Assembly (NCBI RefSeq): GCF_002209355.2
Contig: NZ_CP106855.1
Coordinates: 496,001 to 560,000 of the forward strand
Length of the DNA stretch: 64,000 nucleotides
DNA from: Bdellovibrio sp. SKB1291214
GTDB taxonomy: Bacteria; Bdellovibrionota; Bdellovibrionia; Bdellovibrionales; Bdellovibrionaceae
Direction of reading: 5' to 3'
Made by a program: the position numbers and the translations under genes. Under the pieces are notes generated by a model. It had not been told where the DNA came from and made no database searches. It saw only the letters and a program-made list of their open reading frames with translations. Numbering within the stretch: the stretch's first letter is position 1; each line of letters begins with the position of its first letter. Of the stretch, positions 55,059 to 63,372 are shown piece after piece.

Positions 55059-55649
55059 TTAAGGGGAACGCATGAAGGTCTTCCACGTACCTTCTTCAGT
55101 TCTTTGATAGATATAGCGTTCGTGCAAGCGACCGGTCAAACCGAACCAGAATTCGATTTCAGTGGGAATCACAAGCCACCCGCCCCAATGTGGTGGACGA
55201 GGAATTTCTTGGCCTTCGAATTGTTTTTCGTATTCTTGCACACGACGAGCTAGATAATCGTAGTCAGGGATTTGTTCACTTTGGTTCGAAGCCCAGCCAC
55301 CGATTTGGCTTAATCTTGCGCGAGTTTTCCAGTAGGCATCACTTTCTTCCGGGCGAACTTTAACAGCCATTCCTGTCACGCGAACCTGTTGCCAGATTGC
55401 GGGCCAATAAAAATTCAAACAGACGTTTGGATTTTCTTCCAAATCCAGTCCCTTATGGCTGTGATAGTTGCCATAAAAAACAAAACCCTCTGGAGTTCTG
55501 TCTTTCATATAGACAACTCTCACAGAGGGAATGCCCCTATCATCCACAGTCGCCACCGACATCGCGTTGGCTTCTGGGATTTGCTTTTCAATCGCCTCCT
55601 TTAGAAGGCGATCGAAATGAAGATAAGGGTCAATAGTCAGATCAAACAT
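55059..55649 (-). CDS. pdxH: pyridoxamine 5'-phosphate oxidase
   Basis: 196 residues. FMN-binding and substrate motifs: PEANAMSVATVDDRGIPSVRVVYMK, FYGNYHSHKGLDLEENP, FYWPAIWQQVRVTG, RARLSQIGGWASNQSEQI, WGGWLVIPTEIEFWFG and RLHERYIY. It makes the cofactor pyridoxal phosphate. It lies 6 nt after the FKBP gene in an operon. Confidence 0.95.
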   Translation of the reverse strand: MFDLTIDPYLHFDRLLKEAIEKQIPEANAMSVATVDDRGIPSVRVVYMKDRTPEGFVFYGNYHSHKGLDLEENPNVCLNFYWPAIWQQVRVTGMAVKVRPEESDAYWKTRARLSQIGGWASNQSEQIPDYDYLARRVQEYEKQFEGQEIPRPPHWGGWLVIPTEIEFWFGLTGRLHERYIYQRTEEGTWKTFMRSP

Positions 55650-55655
55650 CTTTAA

Positions 55656-56357
55656 CTATTTTTTAGCTTTTGCAGCGGGTTTTTCAGCTTTTACGATATC
55701 CATCAATTCTACTTCGAATACTAGAACTGAATTTGGTGGGATACCTGGGCGACCCGACGGACCGTAAGCAAGTTCTGGTGGGATGAAAAGTTTAGCTTTA
55801 GAGCCAACTTTCATTAGTTGAAGAGCTTCTGTCCAACCTGGGATAACGCCACCAACTGGGAATTCAGCAGGTTGACCACGCTCGTAAGAAGAGTCGAATT
55901 GTTCGCCATTCGTCAAAGTCCCTTTGTAGTGAACTTTAACTACGTCTTCTTTTTTAGGTTGAGCGCCAGTGCCTTCTTTTTCAATGATGTATTGAAGACC
56001 AGAAGCCGTTGTTTTTACATTCGCAGCAGATTTATTTTTCTCAAGGAAGTCTTTACCTGCTTTAGAGTTAGTTTCTGCAGCTTCTTGTTGTTTCTTCATA
56101 GCCATTTCTTGAAGTTTCATCATTGCTGCTTGCATGTCTTCTTTAGTCATTTCGTTTTTGCCAGCAGATGCATCTTTCAAAGCTTGCGCCAAAGCGTCAG
56201 CATCGAAGTCGATGTTTTGTTGTTTCAAGTTACCGCCGATTTGTTGGCCGATAGCGTATGACGCTTTTTTGATGTCGGAATCCAACTTCACTTTCTTAGT
56301 GCAGGCAGTAGTAGCAGCCAGTGCAACAACAACGCCTCCAAGTACTAACTTATTCAT
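55656..56357 (-). CDS. FKBP-type peptidyl-prolyl isomerase lipoprotein (Mip/FkpA type)
   Basis: 233 residues. Lipobox in AATTACTKK. A dimerisation helix region (about 25-125, DIKKASYAIGQQIGGNLKQQ) is followed by the FKBP fold: VKVHYKGTLTNGEQFDSSYERGQPAEFPVG, VIPGWTEALQLM, and FIPPELAYG. It helps protein folding in the envelope. The last residues are Ala/Lys-rich. Confidence 0.93.
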   Translation of the reverse strand: MNKLVLGGVVVALAATTACTKKVKLDSDIKKASYAIGQQIGGNLKQQNIDFDADALAQALKDASAGKNEMTKEDMQAAMMKLQEMAMKKQQEAAETNSKAGKDFLEKNKSAANVKTTASGLQYIIEKEGTGAQPKKEDVVKVHYKGTLTNGEQFDSSYERGQPAEFPVGGVIPGWTEALQLMKVGSKAKLFIPPELAYGPSGRPGIPPNSVLVFEVELMDIVKAEKPAAKAKK

Positions 56358-56492
56358 TCAATCTCCCCATTCAAGGTTGTTTATCAATTCACAGACCCCA
56401 TATCTTGCGACGATTTATTGAATTTTCAAATAGATAATGCGCGCAGACACACGCGTTCTTTCACGAACGTAAAGTTGGACCTAGAGGCGCGC

Positions 56493-56879
56493 CTACAATG
56501 GGGGCAATAAGTCTTCGGAGATGGCGCCGTAGAGAGTTTTGAAATTTAGTGGTTTGGCTATAAAACGAAGTGATCCGTGCTCTTCGTTCCCTTTGCGGGT
56601 ATAAGGAGCACTCATCTCGGTGCAGATATAGATTCTGACTCGAGGGAATTTTCGCTGTACGATCTTTAAAAGGGCCAACTCATCCATGTCGGGACCCGTG
56701 ACCTTGGAGATCACCAAAACCACGGGTAAATTTCCTAAATCTTGAAGCTGGGTGATGCATTCTTGAGCATTCGTCGCACGATGAAAATGGAAGTTCAGCA
56801 CAGAATTATTCTGCGTCATCTCCTGTTTAAATAAATTCAGGAGTGTGGGTTCGTCATCTACGAACAGCACATGAACCAT
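56493..56879 (-). CDS. stand-alone receiver-like protein lacking the phosphorylation aspartate
   Basis: 128 residues from the ATG at 56879 (GGAG about 10 nt upstream; an in-frame TTG at 56903 is the alternative). The fold signature VHVLFVDDEP gives the acidic pocket and IAKP the conserved Lys. At the position of the phospho-acceptor Asp the sequence reads VLVISKVTGPDMDEL, with Lys59 where Asp is expected. No output domain. It is probably a phosphorylation-independent receiver. Confidence 0.8.
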   Translation of the reverse strand: MVHVLFVDDEPTLLNLFKQEMTQNNSVLNFHFHRATNAQECITQLQDLGNLPVVLVISKVTGPDMDELALLKIVQRKFPRVRIYICTEMSAPYTRKGNEEHGSLRFIAKPLNFKTLYGAISEDLLPPL

Positions 56880-57123
56880 CAGATGGAAGCTCCAATTTTT
56901 CAAAGGTGAAGGGGTGTTTTCCTGATGTAAACACCCACTACAAAAGTGTGCTCTGCGTTGCGCAATTCAGCAAGCTTTTCTTATGAATTACACGCATTTG
57001 GGGCCCCTCAGGATTTCTTGAACCGGTGCTGTCAAGCCCCCGTCCCAACCTGAGAAAGACCTCGTGTCTGATTGCCTCCAAAGGACTTGTCGGGGCAGAA
57101 TATAAAAAAAGGAACTCACATCT

Positions 57124-57513
57124 ATGTTTAGCCTGATATTAGTCTTTTTGATGGTCGATCCTGCTCATGCACAAAGCAAGATTCAAAAGAGATCGACCAA
57201 TATCTATGAAGCCGAAACCACCGAAGAAAAGAGCGAATCCTTCACCGCCAAAGTGCGTGTCGTTCGTGATATTTCTGACGAGGTAGAAGTTTTCTTTGAA
57301 TCCGATACCGCTCGCGGAGCTTACACTTTGCCTCGCAAAATTAAATCTTATGCAACAGTCCTCAAGACGTTGCAGGAATCGGAAAAACCTGGTGGCCCAC
57401 AGGTATCGGTGAAAGCGGACTCTGAAAAAAGAATTGAAAGCGTCGATAAAGCAGCCAGATCTGGATATCAAAAGAAAAGCCAATGGGATCCTGGGGAGAT
57501 TCCTGACTTGTAG
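57124..57513 (+). CDS. small exported protein upstream of a two-component pair
   Basis: 129 residues with a short signal (MFSLILVFLMVDPAHA). The mature part is hydrophilic with a beta pattern (ESFTAKVRVVRDISDEVEVFFES). No family recognised. It precedes the response-regulator gene by 59 nt and may be a periplasmic accessory of that pair. The ribosome binding site AAGGA is rather far (about 11 nt). The 220-nt gap before it (56904-57123) shows no further gene. Confidence 0.55.
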   Translation: MFSLILVFLMVDPAHAQSKIQKRSTNIYEAETTEEKSESFTAKVRVVRDISDEVEVFFESDTARGAYTLPRKIKSYATVLKTLQESEKPGGPQVSVKADSEKRIESVDKAARSGYQKKSQWDPGEIPDL

Positions 57514-57572
57514 CATTACCATTGGCACCCGTCCCCTTGCCATCACGAGGGTGAAGTGAGAACTTTTCCCTC

Positions 57573-58262
57573 ATGCGGATACTTGTCGTTGAAGATCAAG
57601 CAAAGATGGCAAACTTCTTAAAGAAGGGCCTAAATGAAGTCGGTTATGCAGTTGATATCGCAGAAAGCGGTACGGCGGCAGAATCTTACATGGCTCAAGG
57701 CGATTACGACCTTGTGATCTTAGACGTGATGCTGCCGGATCAAAACGGCATCGATACAGCAAGACATCTGCGCCGTGACGGTTATGCTGGCCCCATCTTG
57801 ATGGTGACGGCGCTTTCAACGACCAAAGATAAAGTAAATGGTTTGGATGCGGGTGCAGATGATTATCTGACAAAGCCCTACTCCTTTGATGAACTTCACG
57901 CACGCGTTCGTGCCCTGCTACGTCGCAAAGCCAGCAATACCGGCGGGGCTGCGATCACCAATGTTTTAAAATATGCCGATCTTGAGTTGGATCTTTTGCA
58001 ACGGAAAGTGCGCAGATCTGGCCAAGACATTTCACTGACAACTAAGGAATTTGCGCTTCTTGAATACTTCATGCGCAATCCTGAGCGTCCGTTGGGCCGC
58101 GTTTCTATCGCTGAACATGTCTGGGATATTCACTTTGATTCCGAATCGAATGTGATCGATGTGTACATCAATCTTTTGCGTAAAAAGATCGATGCACCCT
58201 TCAACAAAAGACTCATTCACACTGTGGTAGGGACTGGCTATGTTCTTAAAGAGTCTCCGTAG
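57573..58262 (+). CDS. OmpR-type response regulator
   Basis: 229 residues. Receiver with VVEDQ, DLVILDVMLPDQNG (Asp about 51), and KPYSFDEL; winged-helix output with LTTKEFALLEYFMRNPERPLGR, HVWDIHFDSESNVIDVYINLLRKKID and TVVGTGYVL. The ESNVIDVYI segment is typical of the CusR/CopR group, which often answers to metals. Overlaps the kinase gene by 23 nt. Confidence 0.92.
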   Translation: MRILVVEDQAKMANFLKKGLNEVGYAVDIAESGTAAESYMAQGDYDLVILDVMLPDQNGIDTARHLRRDGYAGPILMVTALSTTKDKVNGLDAGADDYLTKPYSFDELHARVRALLRRKASNTGGAAITNVLKYADLELDLLQRKVRRSGQDISLTTKEFALLEYFMRNPERPLGRVSIAEHVWDIHFDSESNVIDVYINLLRKKIDAPFNKRLIHTVVGTGYVLKESP

Positions 58263-59697
58263 TTTTTTCGGAAAACTAAGCATTCGTGTTCGCCTGTCGT
58301 TATTCTTTGTGGTGTTCTTTGGCGCCACGACGATCTTGTTCAATATGTTCATCTTTAAGATGTCCATCGACAACCTTCAGCAAGATTTCGACGATGCCCT
58401 TTTCAATTATTCTGTCGACGTTTCCGAAGGAGTGGAGATCGGTGTTAAGGGTGACTTAAACTTTCCTCCCCTGCGCTTGGATCACGGTAAAATTTTGCCG
58501 TTTCCCTTAGGAACAGCTTTGATTCAAGTTCGCCACAGTTCCGGTGCAGTCCTTGCCCGTGTAGGAAATTTCGGCGAGTTCAACCCACCCTATAAAAAAG
58601 ATTTTGATCGAATCTGGGCTGGTGAAGAAGCGACCTATCGAACGATCGAGCATATTCACAATATCCCCTCTGCCGAGGCCGATTCCTATCGTCTGATTTC
58701 TTTTCCTTTGGATAATGCGGCGAAACCTCAACTCCTGTTGCAGATCGCAGTGCCAATGACGTTGCTTGAGACACAGATTTCAAAACGTTTGACGCTGCTA
58801 GAAATCGGCATTCCGGTGGTATTATTGATCGCTATGCTGGGGGGATTGTTTTTATCAGCACGAGCCCTGGCACCCGTAAATCACATGATCGACATCGCTA
58901 AAAAAATCAAAGTGAGCGAACTTTCCAGTCGCGTTCCGATTCCTCCCGCTGATGATGAAATTAAAAAATTGGCCATGACTTTAAATGAAATGCTGGATCG
59001 TATCGAACAGGCCTTTCAATCTCAGGAACGGTTTGTGGCTGATGCTTCTCACCAACTTTTGACGCCTCTTACGATCATGCGCCAAGAAATGGAGCTTTTG
59101 AAAAAGCAAGATAAGATCGACGTTGATCAATACACGAAGAGTGCTTTGCAAGAGGTCGACAACCTGGTCAACATTGTCCAAGAAATGCTGCTGCTAGCGC
59201 GAGCGGATGCAGGGCTTGGCGCCTTGAATTTGCAAGAAATCTCTTTAGAAGAGTTGGTTTTTGAAGCCCTCACCCGTTGCGAGAAGCTTGCAAGTTCAAA
59301 GGGCATTAAGCTTAAATTCAACATCAACAACGAATCAAAAGCAGATCGCAAATCTGTGCGTGGCGATAAAGATCTATTAGAGAATCTAGTTTTCAACGTC
59401 ATCGAAAATGCCATCAAGTACTCTCCAAACAGTGAAACAGTGACAATCACCTTGGTGTGGAAAGATGAAACCAGTCTGTTGCTCGTGGAAGATAATGGTC
59501 CAGGCATTCCGGAAGAGAAGCTTCCGTATATCTTCGAAAGATTTTCTCGCGGCTCTTCTGTTGAAAACCGCGTGAAGGGCTTCGGCCTTGGTCTAGCTAT
59601 CGCTCAGAAGATTGCGAATCTTCACGAAGCAAAACTCAGCGCAGGCAATCGCTCAGGGAACGGTGCGATATTTTCGTTTGAAATTAAAAACATTTAA
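58240..59697 (+). CDS. sensor histidine kinase
   Basis: 485 residues. Two membrane helices (about 14-37 and 188-210) flank a periplasmic sensor of 150 residues; a HAMP domain follows (about 212-262). HisKA with DASHQLLTPLTI (His about 270) and HATPase with ENAIKYSPNSE, VEDNGPGIPEEKLPYIFERFSRG and GFGLGLAIA. It begins inside the response-regulator gene and pairs with it. Confidence 0.92.
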   Translation: MFLKSLRSFFGKLSIRVRLSLFFVVFFGATTILFNMFIFKMSIDNLQQDFDDALFNYSVDVSEGVEIGVKGDLNFPPLRLDHGKILPFPLGTALIQVRHSSGAVLARVGNFGEFNPPYKKDFDRIWAGEEATYRTIEHIHNIPSAEADSYRLISFPLDNAAKPQLLLQIAVPMTLLETQISKRLTLLEIGIPVVLLIAMLGGLFLSARALAPVNHMIDIAKKIKVSELSSRVPIPPADDEIKKLAMTLNEMLDRIEQAFQSQERFVADASHQLLTPLTIMRQEMELLKKQDKIDVDQYTKSALQEVDNLVNIVQEMLLLARADAGLGALNLQEISLEELVFEALTRCEKLASSKGIKLKFNINNESKADRKSVRGDKDLLENLVFNVIENAIKYSPNSETVTITLVWKDETSLLLVEDNGPGIPEEKLPYIFERFSRGSSVENRVKGFGLGLAIAQKIANLHEAKLSAGNRSGNGAIFSFEIKNI

Positions 59698-59785
59698 TAT
59701 GCTTTTAATCGGAGTTTTAACTTCGTTTGCTACGCTGATCCTGTTTCCGATAAAGGAAAACTTAAATAAACCATTTGGAGGTTTT

Positions 59786-60007
59786 ATGAAATTGGTATCT
59801 CTAGTATTGTCTGTTGTTTTCGCTGGTGTTGTTGCTCAAGCTAACGAAGCTGCTCCTGCTGCTACTACAACTACTGCAGCTCCAGCTGCTGCTACTGAAG
59901 CTGCTCCAGCTGCAAAAACTGAAGCTAAAGCTGAGAAAAAAGCTGCAAAAAAACACGGCAAAAAAGCTGCTAAAGAAGAAGTTAAAAAAGAAGAAGCTGC
60001 TCACTAG
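59786..60007 (+). CDS. small exported Ala/Lys-rich protein
   Basis: 73 residues from the ATG at 59786, with GGAGG at 4 nt, inside a longer frame that overlaps the kinase end and is not used. Signal peptide (MKLVSLVLSVVFAGVVAQA), then an AAPAATTTTAAPAA stretch and a Lys/Ala/Glu-rich basic tail. Likely an abundant periplasmic protein of low complexity. Strong terminator follows. Confidence 0.7.
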   Translation: MKLVSLVLSVVFAGVVAQANEAAPAATTTTAAPAAATEAAPAAKTEAKAEKKAAKKHGKKAAKEEVKKEEAAH

Positions 60008-60040
60008 TTTGAGCGCTTCGAACTTTTTAAGTTCAAAGCT

Positions 60041-60071
60041 AAAAAGGGAACCTTCGGGTTCCCTTTTTTTT
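60041..60071 (+). terminator. TTCG-loop terminator
   Basis: AAGGGAACC-TTCG-GGTTCCCTT followed by a T-run; an A-run lies before it. Confidence 0.88.
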
Positions 60072-60135
60072 TGCCCAAAAGGTGATTGCCGGTTTTTAGA
60101 TACGCGCTGTATATCAAAAAAACGGCCGCCACCTT

Positions 60136-61422
60136 TTAGAGGAGCCACAAGCAGATGATGGCTATGGCTGTTGGTGCGAGGGCTGCAATCAACAAGTTCA
60201 ACGGCTTGATTCCGCCGGGGAATTTGTGACTTAGAACCGAGTATCCCGCTGCGTTCGGAGCGTTAGCGATAATCGTTAAACCGCCCCCGGCCAAGGCTCC
60301 CGCCACCAGGGCATATTTGCTAGAGTCGGATAAATCAACTTGTGAACCCAAGTACGTCAGTGCTGCATTGTCAGTGATCGCGGTCAAAAGAGTGGCGCCC
60401 TTAAATAAAACAGCGTCATTCATTTTACTTAGCAACGGTGCCAACCACCATTTTTGGAAAGCACCGAACTGGATGATCCCACCCAAAAACAATGAAACCA
60501 AAAGGCTTTCCTTCAAACGCAAAGAATCCTGATAACGAATTGTCACTGAAGCAACACCGAGGAATAAAAGGAAAATACCTAGGAAAGCATTGCGGTGATG
60601 GCCGGTAACTACGATTCCCGCTAAGAACAACAAATGAATTAAAATTACCTGCCAAGGAATTGCCGCCTGGGCTCCTGACATTCTGGTTTCGACTTCTCTT
60701 AAAGTGATGCAGCCTTTTTGCAGATCTTTTCGGAAAATCAAAATCAAACCGATGGCATTAATGATGACTGCAATCGCCGCTTTCCAACCCAAATGGGTCG
60801 CAACAAAAGCAAAATCCCATCCCCATTTAGAGGCAACCATCAAGATTGGAGGGGCCGCAAAGGGAGTCAGTGCACCCCCGATAGAAACATTCACGAAAAG
60901 AACTGCGATTAATGCATAAATTAATTTGTTCGTTTCTTTCTGCAACATTGCATTCAACATGAAGGCGGTGACAGTCATCGCAGCTGGCTCGGTGATAAAA
61001 CTTCCAGACAACGGACCTAAAATCAAAACCACAGCAAGATCTGTTGTCACCGCGGGAGTTTTAAAAACTTTTTGGACGCCACTGCTGATCGCTAAGATAG
61101 ACTGACGAGCCACCGTGATAATGGGACGAGTGGAACAAATCACCATAATTGCAAAAATGAAGAACGGTTCCGTAAAATCAAGGGAGTTTTGATAAGTAAT
61201 TGCGGGAGTCCATCCCTCCATGGCGATATAACAAACCATGAATAAGCTGGCCCAAATTGCAAAAACCGCTTCGATTTCCCCTAAGAGATGCAAGAAACCT
61301 GCGATCATGGAGTTTTTAGGAAACTGATGGGACCAGTGCAAGATTTTCCCCACCATAAAAGTGTGGACGACTGCGATCGCAAAAAAGATGGTGCCGAGTA
61401 ATTCTAAAGTTGTATAAGCCAT
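60136..61422 (-). CDS. putative Na+/H+ antiporter
   Basis: 428 residues, about eleven to twelve membrane helices. Segments such as LILGPLSGSFITEPAAMTVTAFML, LFVNVSIGGALTPFAAPPILMVA and ATLLTAITDNAALTYLGSQVD fit the putative Na+/H+ antiporter family related to the ion transporter superfamily. The paired TDNAA and GGALTPFAAPP loops could carry the ion. Last gene of a run with the ADP-ribosylglycohydrolase gene, 23 nt away. Confidence 0.8.
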   Translation of the reverse strand: MAYTTLELLGTIFFAIAVVHTFMVGKILHWSHQFPKNSMIAGFLHLLGEIEAVFAIWASLFMVCYIAMEGWTPAITYQNSLDFTEPFFIFAIMVICSTRPIITVARQSILAISSGVQKVFKTPAVTTDLAVVLILGPLSGSFITEPAAMTVTAFMLNAMLQKETNKLIYALIAVLFVNVSIGGALTPFAAPPILMVASKWGWDFAFVATHLGWKAAIAVIINAIGLILIFRKDLQKGCITLREVETRMSGAQAAIPWQVILIHLLFLAGIVVTGHHRNAFLGIFLLFLGVASVTIRYQDSLRLKESLLVSLFLGGIIQFGAFQKWWLAPLLSKMNDAVLFKGATLLTAITDNAALTYLGSQVDLSDSSKYALVAGALAGGGLTIIANAPNAAGYSVLSHKFPGGIKPLNLLIAALAPTAIAIICLWLL

Positions 61423-61445
61423 GAGTAGATTCTACTCATGACAGT

Positions 61446-62363
61446 TTATGAATGTCTAAAAAAACCGAAAACAAGCTGTTGGATTTCAGCACGGTACTCT
61501 AATTTTTCAACCCAACGTTTTGGAATGGCCTGTGAGCCATAATAAGCTCCGCACAAAACACCCGCGACAGCGCCACAAGAATCAGAATCATCACCTCGAT
61601 TGACGACGGATATCAAAGCTTCTTCGAGAGTGTCATACTTTAAGAACGCCCACATCCCCGCACACAACGTATCAACGCAGAATCCTGAGGTCGCAAGGTT
61701 TTCCCAAGAAATAGAGGGGATTTGAATTAACCTTTGATAAATTGTCGGATTCGTTTTCGCCGCCTCAACCAGTGCAGCTTCATAAATGTCTATCTTTGAT
61801 TTACCCGCCAGTGCAGCTTTCACCGCAGGAATGAAAATCAAATCCGTATCTACACAGAGTTGATGTCCATGGGTCATCTTAGCTTGGGTGATGATGATCT
61901 CACGAAGGCCCAAAGTCTTATCCGTGCTGTAAGTACCGACAGCATCTTCGTTCAATAATGCCAAAGGTGCCACCCGCATGATCGAACCATTGCCTTGAGC
62001 TCTTTCGGCATTATACACAAATCCGCATTCACGCAGAGGCATTCCTGCTTTCAGATTTTGCAGACCCTTAATCGTTGTATTGCCGATGTCTGGGGGATTA
62101 CTTGCTAACCACGCCAACATTTCTGATTTCAAAATATCAAAGGAAATTTCCTGCGAGCTTTTCAATGAGCGCATCACTGCCAACATCAAATCTGTGTCGT
62201 CAGTCGCCTCCCCGGGTGCCCAATTAAATTTTCCACCGCCAACGATTTCGGTTTTTGCATTCCACGCAGGAAGAGGTGGCAAAAACTCCCATGGAGCTCC
62301 CAGAGAATCCCCTGCGTGAAGCCCCCATAACATTCCTAAAACTCTGTCTTGATAAGAAATCAT
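61446..62363 (-). CDS. ADP-ribosylglycohydrolase family protein
   Basis: 305 residues. DraG-type metal sites: GLHAGDSLGAPWEF, ATDDTDLMLA near residue 57, GNGSIMRVAPLALL, and the C-terminal NRGDDSDSCGAVAGVLCGAYYG. Such enzymes remove ADP-ribose from protein or other substrates, reversing ADP-ribosyl transfer. No ADP-ribosyltransferase is visible near it. Located 10 nt after the secreted nuclease gene. Confidence 0.9.
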   Translation of the reverse strand: MISYQDRVLGMLWGLHAGDSLGAPWEFLPPLPAWNAKTEIVGGGKFNWAPGEATDDTDLMLAVMRSLKSSQEISFDILKSEMLAWLASNPPDIGNTTIKGLQNLKAGMPLRECGFVYNAERAQGNGSIMRVAPLALLNEDAVGTYSTDKTLGLREIIITQAKMTHGHQLCVDTDLIFIPAVKAALAGKSKIDIYEAALVEAAKTNPTIYQRLIQIPSISWENLATSGFCVDTLCAGMWAFLKYDTLEEALISVVNRGDDSDSCGAVAGVLCGAYYGSQAIPKRWVEKLEYRAEIQQLVFGFFRHS

Positions 62364-62373
62364 TCCACTTTTC

Positions 62374-63237
62374 TTAGTGGCAAAGGTTGGCGTTGTCAGC
62401 CATAAACTGTCTTTGAGCTTGGAGCTCCGCTACAGAATATTGAAATTGTGAAACGTTGCAATTATTTTGACGGATCAGGTTTTCCACTGCTGCTTTTTCT
62501 GGTGGAGTGACCCCCAGCTCCCAAATCAATTTTACTTTCAACCATTGTTGCAAGTACTGGCAACGGTAAGCTGTATTCGGCGGCATGTAACCTTCGGGTG
62601 TGTTATCACTCTTAGTCATATTTTCATGACCGTCCGTTGAAATAAGATGAAAATTATTTCCTAAGAAATTCGCGTAAAGGCAACGCTTCGAGTAGCTCCA
62701 CTTATGCGCCCCGCTCACGTATGCATTTTTGAGCGGAACAAAATGATCAATTTGAATATCTGCGGCTTCTGTCACCGTGGCACCTGTGTAGGGTTCATCC
62801 CATTCACCGCTGCGAACTGTGCAACCGCCTGAGCTCATTTCGACAGGAATTTTGGAATCTCGAACCAGAACTAAACCACGGGTATTTAAACAAGAGTTAT
62901 CGTTGCTGGGGCGAATCCATGTCCCGAAGTGTTGCTTGCGGTTATAGGCCTGCCCCACATTCCCATAATCTTCGTCATGGTGGTCAAAATGCAAAAGTGA
63001 AATAAGAACGGCTTTGATTTCTGTTGTAGGAGCAGCGGCGTCAAAAATATCTTGGAGAGTCTGAACAGGATCTACGGAATGAGTTGTCGGGGCCGTTTCG
63101 AAGGAAGGCATGCTGTTAACAGTGTAGTATTCACTGAATCTTGGGTTGTTTCCGCTGACATCAGAAAGCAGATTTTCCCGTGCATGTACATTAAACGCAC
63201 AAACTGATACAAGCGCTCCGACCAGAAGCTTCTTCAT
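62374..63237 (-). CDS. secreted HNH-type (DUF1524-like) nuclease
   Basis: 288 residues from the ATG at 63237 (AGGGG at 6 nt), which gives the signal peptide MKKLLVGALVSVCAFNVHA. The nuclease core shows ADIQIDHFVPLKNAYVSG, then YANFLGNNFHLIS and GHENMTKSDNTPEGYMPP, an HNH/beta-beta-alpha metal arrangement with the DH pair and the downstream Asn/Asp. Likely exported to degrade DNA or RNA, which suits a predator that digests prey nucleic acid. First in line of a minus-strand run with ADP-ribosylglycohydrolase and antiporter. Confidence 0.82.
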   Translation of the reverse strand: MKKLLVGALVSVCAFNVHARENLLSDVSGNNPRFSEYYTVNSMPSFETAPTTHSVDPVQTLQDIFDAAAPTTEIKAVLISLLHFDHHDEDYGNVGQAYNRKQHFGTWIRPSNDNSCLNTRGLVLVRDSKIPVEMSSGGCTVRSGEWDEPYTGATVTEAADIQIDHFVPLKNAYVSGAHKWSYSKRCLYANFLGNNFHLISTDGHENMTKSDNTPEGYMPPNTAYRCQYLQQWLKVKLIWELGVTPPEKAAVENLIRQNNCNVSQFQYSVAELQAQRQFMADNANLCH

Positions 63238-63372
63238 CAAATGCCCCTCTAACAACACATCCATGTCTTGTCTTATTTGGTGTATATAGATATTAAAGAA
63301 GGACCAAAGTACTAAAGCAACATTATAATTGTTAGAGTTCTGTTAGACACCTTCGAATCGAGAAATCCGATT

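Noticed and set aside
59612-59785. Longer N-terminus for the Ala/Lys-rich protein
   Set aside because: It would overlap the kinase gene and bury the signal peptide, while the ATG at 59786 has a strong GGAGG site.
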